A DNA stretch of 64,000 nt from Rhizobium sp. BT04 (GTDB lineage: Bacteria; Pseudomonadota; Alphaproteobacteria; Rhizobiales; Rhizobiaceae), in the NCBI RefSeq assembly GCF_030053135.1, contig NZ_CP125651.1, positions 372,001 through 436,000 of the forward strand. Reading direction: 5' to 3'. Shown here in pieces: positions 62,381 to 64,000 of this stretch (positions are counted from its first letter, which is position 1; the number at the start of each line of letters is the position of its first letter). The translations under genes were made by a program, and so were the position numbers. The notes below the pieces were generated by a model. That model was not told where the DNA came from. It searched no databases and saw nothing but the letters and a program-made list of their open reading frames with translations.

Positions 62381-62929
62381 ATGACAACCGCCCGTTCGGA
62401 AGAAGCCCTGAAAGCCTTGATGCTTCTCTCCCTTGACGGGGACGAGGCGGCCTATCGGCGTTTGCTGACGGTCTTGCGCGCGCTGCTTGTTGGTTATTAC
62501 AGCCGCCGGATGGCTGCGGCGACGAAGGCGGATATGGAGGACTTGGTCCAGGAGACATTGCTGGCACTGCATTCCCGCCGATTCACCTACGACCGAAACA
62601 GACCTTTCACGGCATGGTTCTTCTCGATCGCCCGCTACAAGCTGATCGACCATCACCGCGGCCACGGTGGACGCAGGCTTGGTGAGACCGAGCTTGGCGA
62701 GGAGATCGAAAGCGACTTCAGCGAGGACACACTGACGGCGCGTATGGATGTCGAGCGGCTGCTCGACGGCTTGCCGCTGAAGCAGCAGGAACTGATCCGG
62801 CAGGTAAAACTCGAGGGCCAATCGGTCGCCGACACCGCAACCCGCACCGGCCAGTCCGAATCGGCGGTGAAAGTCGGCATCCACCGGGCGCTCAAGGCGC
62901 TCGGAGAGAGATTGCGAGGCGCATCGTGA
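62381..62929 (+). CDS. sigF: ECF sigma factor, SigF/EcfF type
   Basis: 182 residues. Sigma region 2 contains DLVQETLLALHSRRFTYD and FTAWFFSIARYKLIDHHR. Region 4 has LPLKQQELIRQVKLEGQSV and SESAVKVGIHRALKAL. The ATG at 62381 is preferred because the candidate promoter lies just 16 nt upstream. The stop overlaps the GTG of the nrsF-type gene by 4 nt. In Caulobacter and Bradyrhizobium such sigma factors respond to reactive oxygen or heavy metals and control a small set of exported proteins and molybdoenzymes. Confidence 0.92.
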   Translation: MTTARSEEALKALMLLSLDGDEAAYRRLLTVLRALLVGYYSRRMAAATKADMEDLVQETLLALHSRRFTYDRNRPFTAWFFSIARYKLIDHHRGHGGRRLGETELGEEIESDFSEDTLTARMDVERLLDGLPLKQQELIRQVKLEGQSVADTATRTGQSESAVKVGIHRALKALGERLRGAS

Positions 62930-63570
62930 CAAAGACGGACGACATCATCGAAAGCCTGGTAAGCGACCTGAAGCCGGTGCCGCGCCATGCGCTGTGGCGC
63001 CGCTTCGCGCTTGGCCTCTTGCCGGCCCTCGGGCTCTCGCTGCTGCTGATGCTGGCCATTCTCGGCCTCAGGGTCGATATGCCTGATGTACTGATGCTGC
63101 CGGTCTTCTGGATCAAATCGGCCTACAATGCCGTGATTGCCGTGGCGGCTCTCTTCGCTGTCTTCCGGCTTTCCCGCCCCGACGGTTCCGAAGGACGGTT
63201 TTTCGGTTGGCTGACTTCGATCTTCGCTGCCATGACAGCGGTCGCAGCGATCCAGCTCATGATGGCTCCCGTTGGATCTTACCGGGTGTTGATCCTCGGC
63301 TCTTCGGCGCTCCATTGCCCGTTGCTGATCATCGCCTTCGCATTACCGGTCTATGCCGGGGTGGTCTGGGCATTGCGTCGCGCGGCGCCCTCGAATCTCA
63401 GGCGAACCGGCTTGGTCGCCGGCATTGCCGCGGGAGCAGCCGGCGCCTGGGTCTATTCGTGGTTTTGCACCGAAAACGGCATGCCCTTCGTGCTGATCTG
63501 GTATTCCCTCGGCATCCTGCTCACCGGCGCGCTCGGCGCCTTCACCGGTCCTCGGCTGCTCCGCTGGTAG
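62926..63570 (+). CDS. nrsF: NrsF (DUF1109) anti-sigma factor of SigF
   Basis: 214 residues with six membrane helices (about 27-48, 63-82, 92-113, 121-148, 162-178, 185-206). The GTG start overlaps the sigF stop. Two cysteines, C131 (ALHCPLLI) and C181 (SWFCTENGMP), match the conserved redox- or metal-sensing pair reported for Caulobacter NrsF. It should hold SigF at the membrane until stress. Alternative: none likely given gene order and family pattern. Confidence 0.92.
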   Translation: MTKTDDIIESLVSDLKPVPRHALWRRFALGLLPALGLSLLLMLAILGLRVDMPDVLMLPVFWIKSAYNAVIAVAALFAVFRLSRPDGSEGRFFGWLTSIFAAMTAVAAIQLMMAPVGSYRVLILGSSALHCPLLIIAFALPVYAGVVWALRRAAPSNLRRTGLVAGIAAGAAGAWVYSWFCTENGMPFVLIWYSLGILLTGALGAFTGPRLLRW

Positions 63571-63856
63571 ATCCTCTGCCGAGACAATTCGCGATCCGAA
63601 AAGATCGATCGTTGCGCGCCGCAACACTTTGCGCAAACGAGGCAAGGCTGTCATTTCGACTATCCCAGCCGCCGCCCTTTCTCGTCGGCCTTCAGCGCCT
63701 TCGTCGAGGCCTTCCGGTTCAGATCACACCGGGGACTACTGCAATTGGTATTGGCGCACTCGAAAAAGCAGCGCCATGCACACAAAATGATGCTTTTCGC
63801 GCTCATCGTTATTCCCTACTCCCTGTCAAGGCAGGTGATGAAAAGGGGACTACCGC

Positions 63857-64000
63857 ATGGCGACGCCGTTTTACTGGAACGAGCTCAACACATATGATTT
63901 TGCCGGCCTTTCCCCCGAGACGACGATTGCCGTTCTGCCGATCGCCTCGACGGAACAGCACGGCCCGCATCTGCCGATCGCAACCGATGTCGCCATCGCG
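63857..64000 (+). CDS. Creatininase-family amidohydrolase, 3' end outside the window
   Basis: 48 residues visible from an ATG with AGGGG 7 nt upstream. The segment STEQHGPHLPIATDVAIA contains the metal-binding E-x-H-x-H and the Asp of the creatininase family (E, H, H and D of EQHGPHLP and TD). Members of this family hydrolyse creatinine or mycofactocin-type and other amides. The gene runs on beyond the window, so length and specificity are unknown. Confidence 0.85.
   Translation, partial: MATPFYWNELNTYDFAGLSPETTIAVLPIASTEQHGPHLPIATDVAIA

Noticed and set aside
63571..63856. Small gene or RNA between nrsF and the creatininase gene
   Set aside because: Only short frames without ribosome sites and no clear hairpins were seen.
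1..64000. CRISPR arrays, tRNA genes, integrases or insertion sequences
   Set aside because: No regularly spaced direct repeats, cloverleaf-like sequences, transposase frames or flanking target duplications were noticed; a dedicated scan was not possible.

Overview
The window looks like part of a Rhizobium/Agrobacterium-type alphaproteobacterial replicon. It is GC-rich and packed with ABC and TRAP uptake operons, and it carries three families of intergenic palindromes that I recognise from rhizobial genomes. It also has an EcfF/SigF-NrsF pair, a dadX-dadA-lrp locus and a LuxI/LuxR pair. No rRNA, tRNA, CRISPR array, transposase or replication gene was seen. The density of catabolic and transport operons would suit a chromid or large plasmid, but that is inference.

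Layout. 0-3.6 kb: 3' part of a CaiB-type CoA-transferase, a 3-hydroxyacyl-CoA dehydrogenase, etfB and etfA (acyl-CoA oxidation). 3.6-10.6 kb: a PAS-PAS-PAS-GGDEF-EAL protein, a long gene-free stretch, then a membrane GGDEF-EAL protein paired with an orphan solute-binding protein. 10.9-13.4 kb: TadG-like and two TadE-like pseudopilin-type proteins. 13.4-21.6 kb (minus): a ROK regulator, a complete peptide-family ABC importer and a carboxylesterase. 21.7-24.3 kb: three exported or uncharacterised proteins, including a Tat-signal SUKH/SMI1 protein. 24.4-30.4 kb: amino-acid metabolism (P5C-reductase-like, PuuR-like regulator, omega-aminotransferase, dadA, alanine racemase, Lrp). 30.4-32.6 kb: LuxR, LuxI and a small XRE regulator.

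32.8-42.8 kb (plus) is the most unusual segment. It encodes a GH15 glucoamylase-like enzyme, a GMC flavoprotein with a C-x5-C-x3-C iron-sulfur-like motif, a VioB/RebD-type ferritin-like protein, a sorbitol/glucose-dehydrogenase-type small subunit, two xylose-isomerase-like TIM barrels, an MBL-fold hydrolase and a pyruvate/indolepyruvate-type decarboxylase. It reads like an undescribed intracellular sugar oxidation and tailoring pathway, next to a quorum-sensing pair.

42.8-53.8 kb (minus) appears to be one long operon: SDR, split transketolase, TRAP importer, ribose-type ABC importer and amidohydrolase, ending in a frameshifted HpcH/HpaI aldolase, with a divergent LysR gene. 55.0-60.1 kb (minus): GntR regulator, TRAP importer and L-idonate-type dehydrogenase, with a palindromic operator in front. 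60.2-63.6 kb: a Tat molybdo-oxidoreductase, cytochrome b and MxKDx-repeat protein, divergent from sigF-nrsF, with a matching ECF promoter facing each way. The window ends inside a creatininase-family gene.
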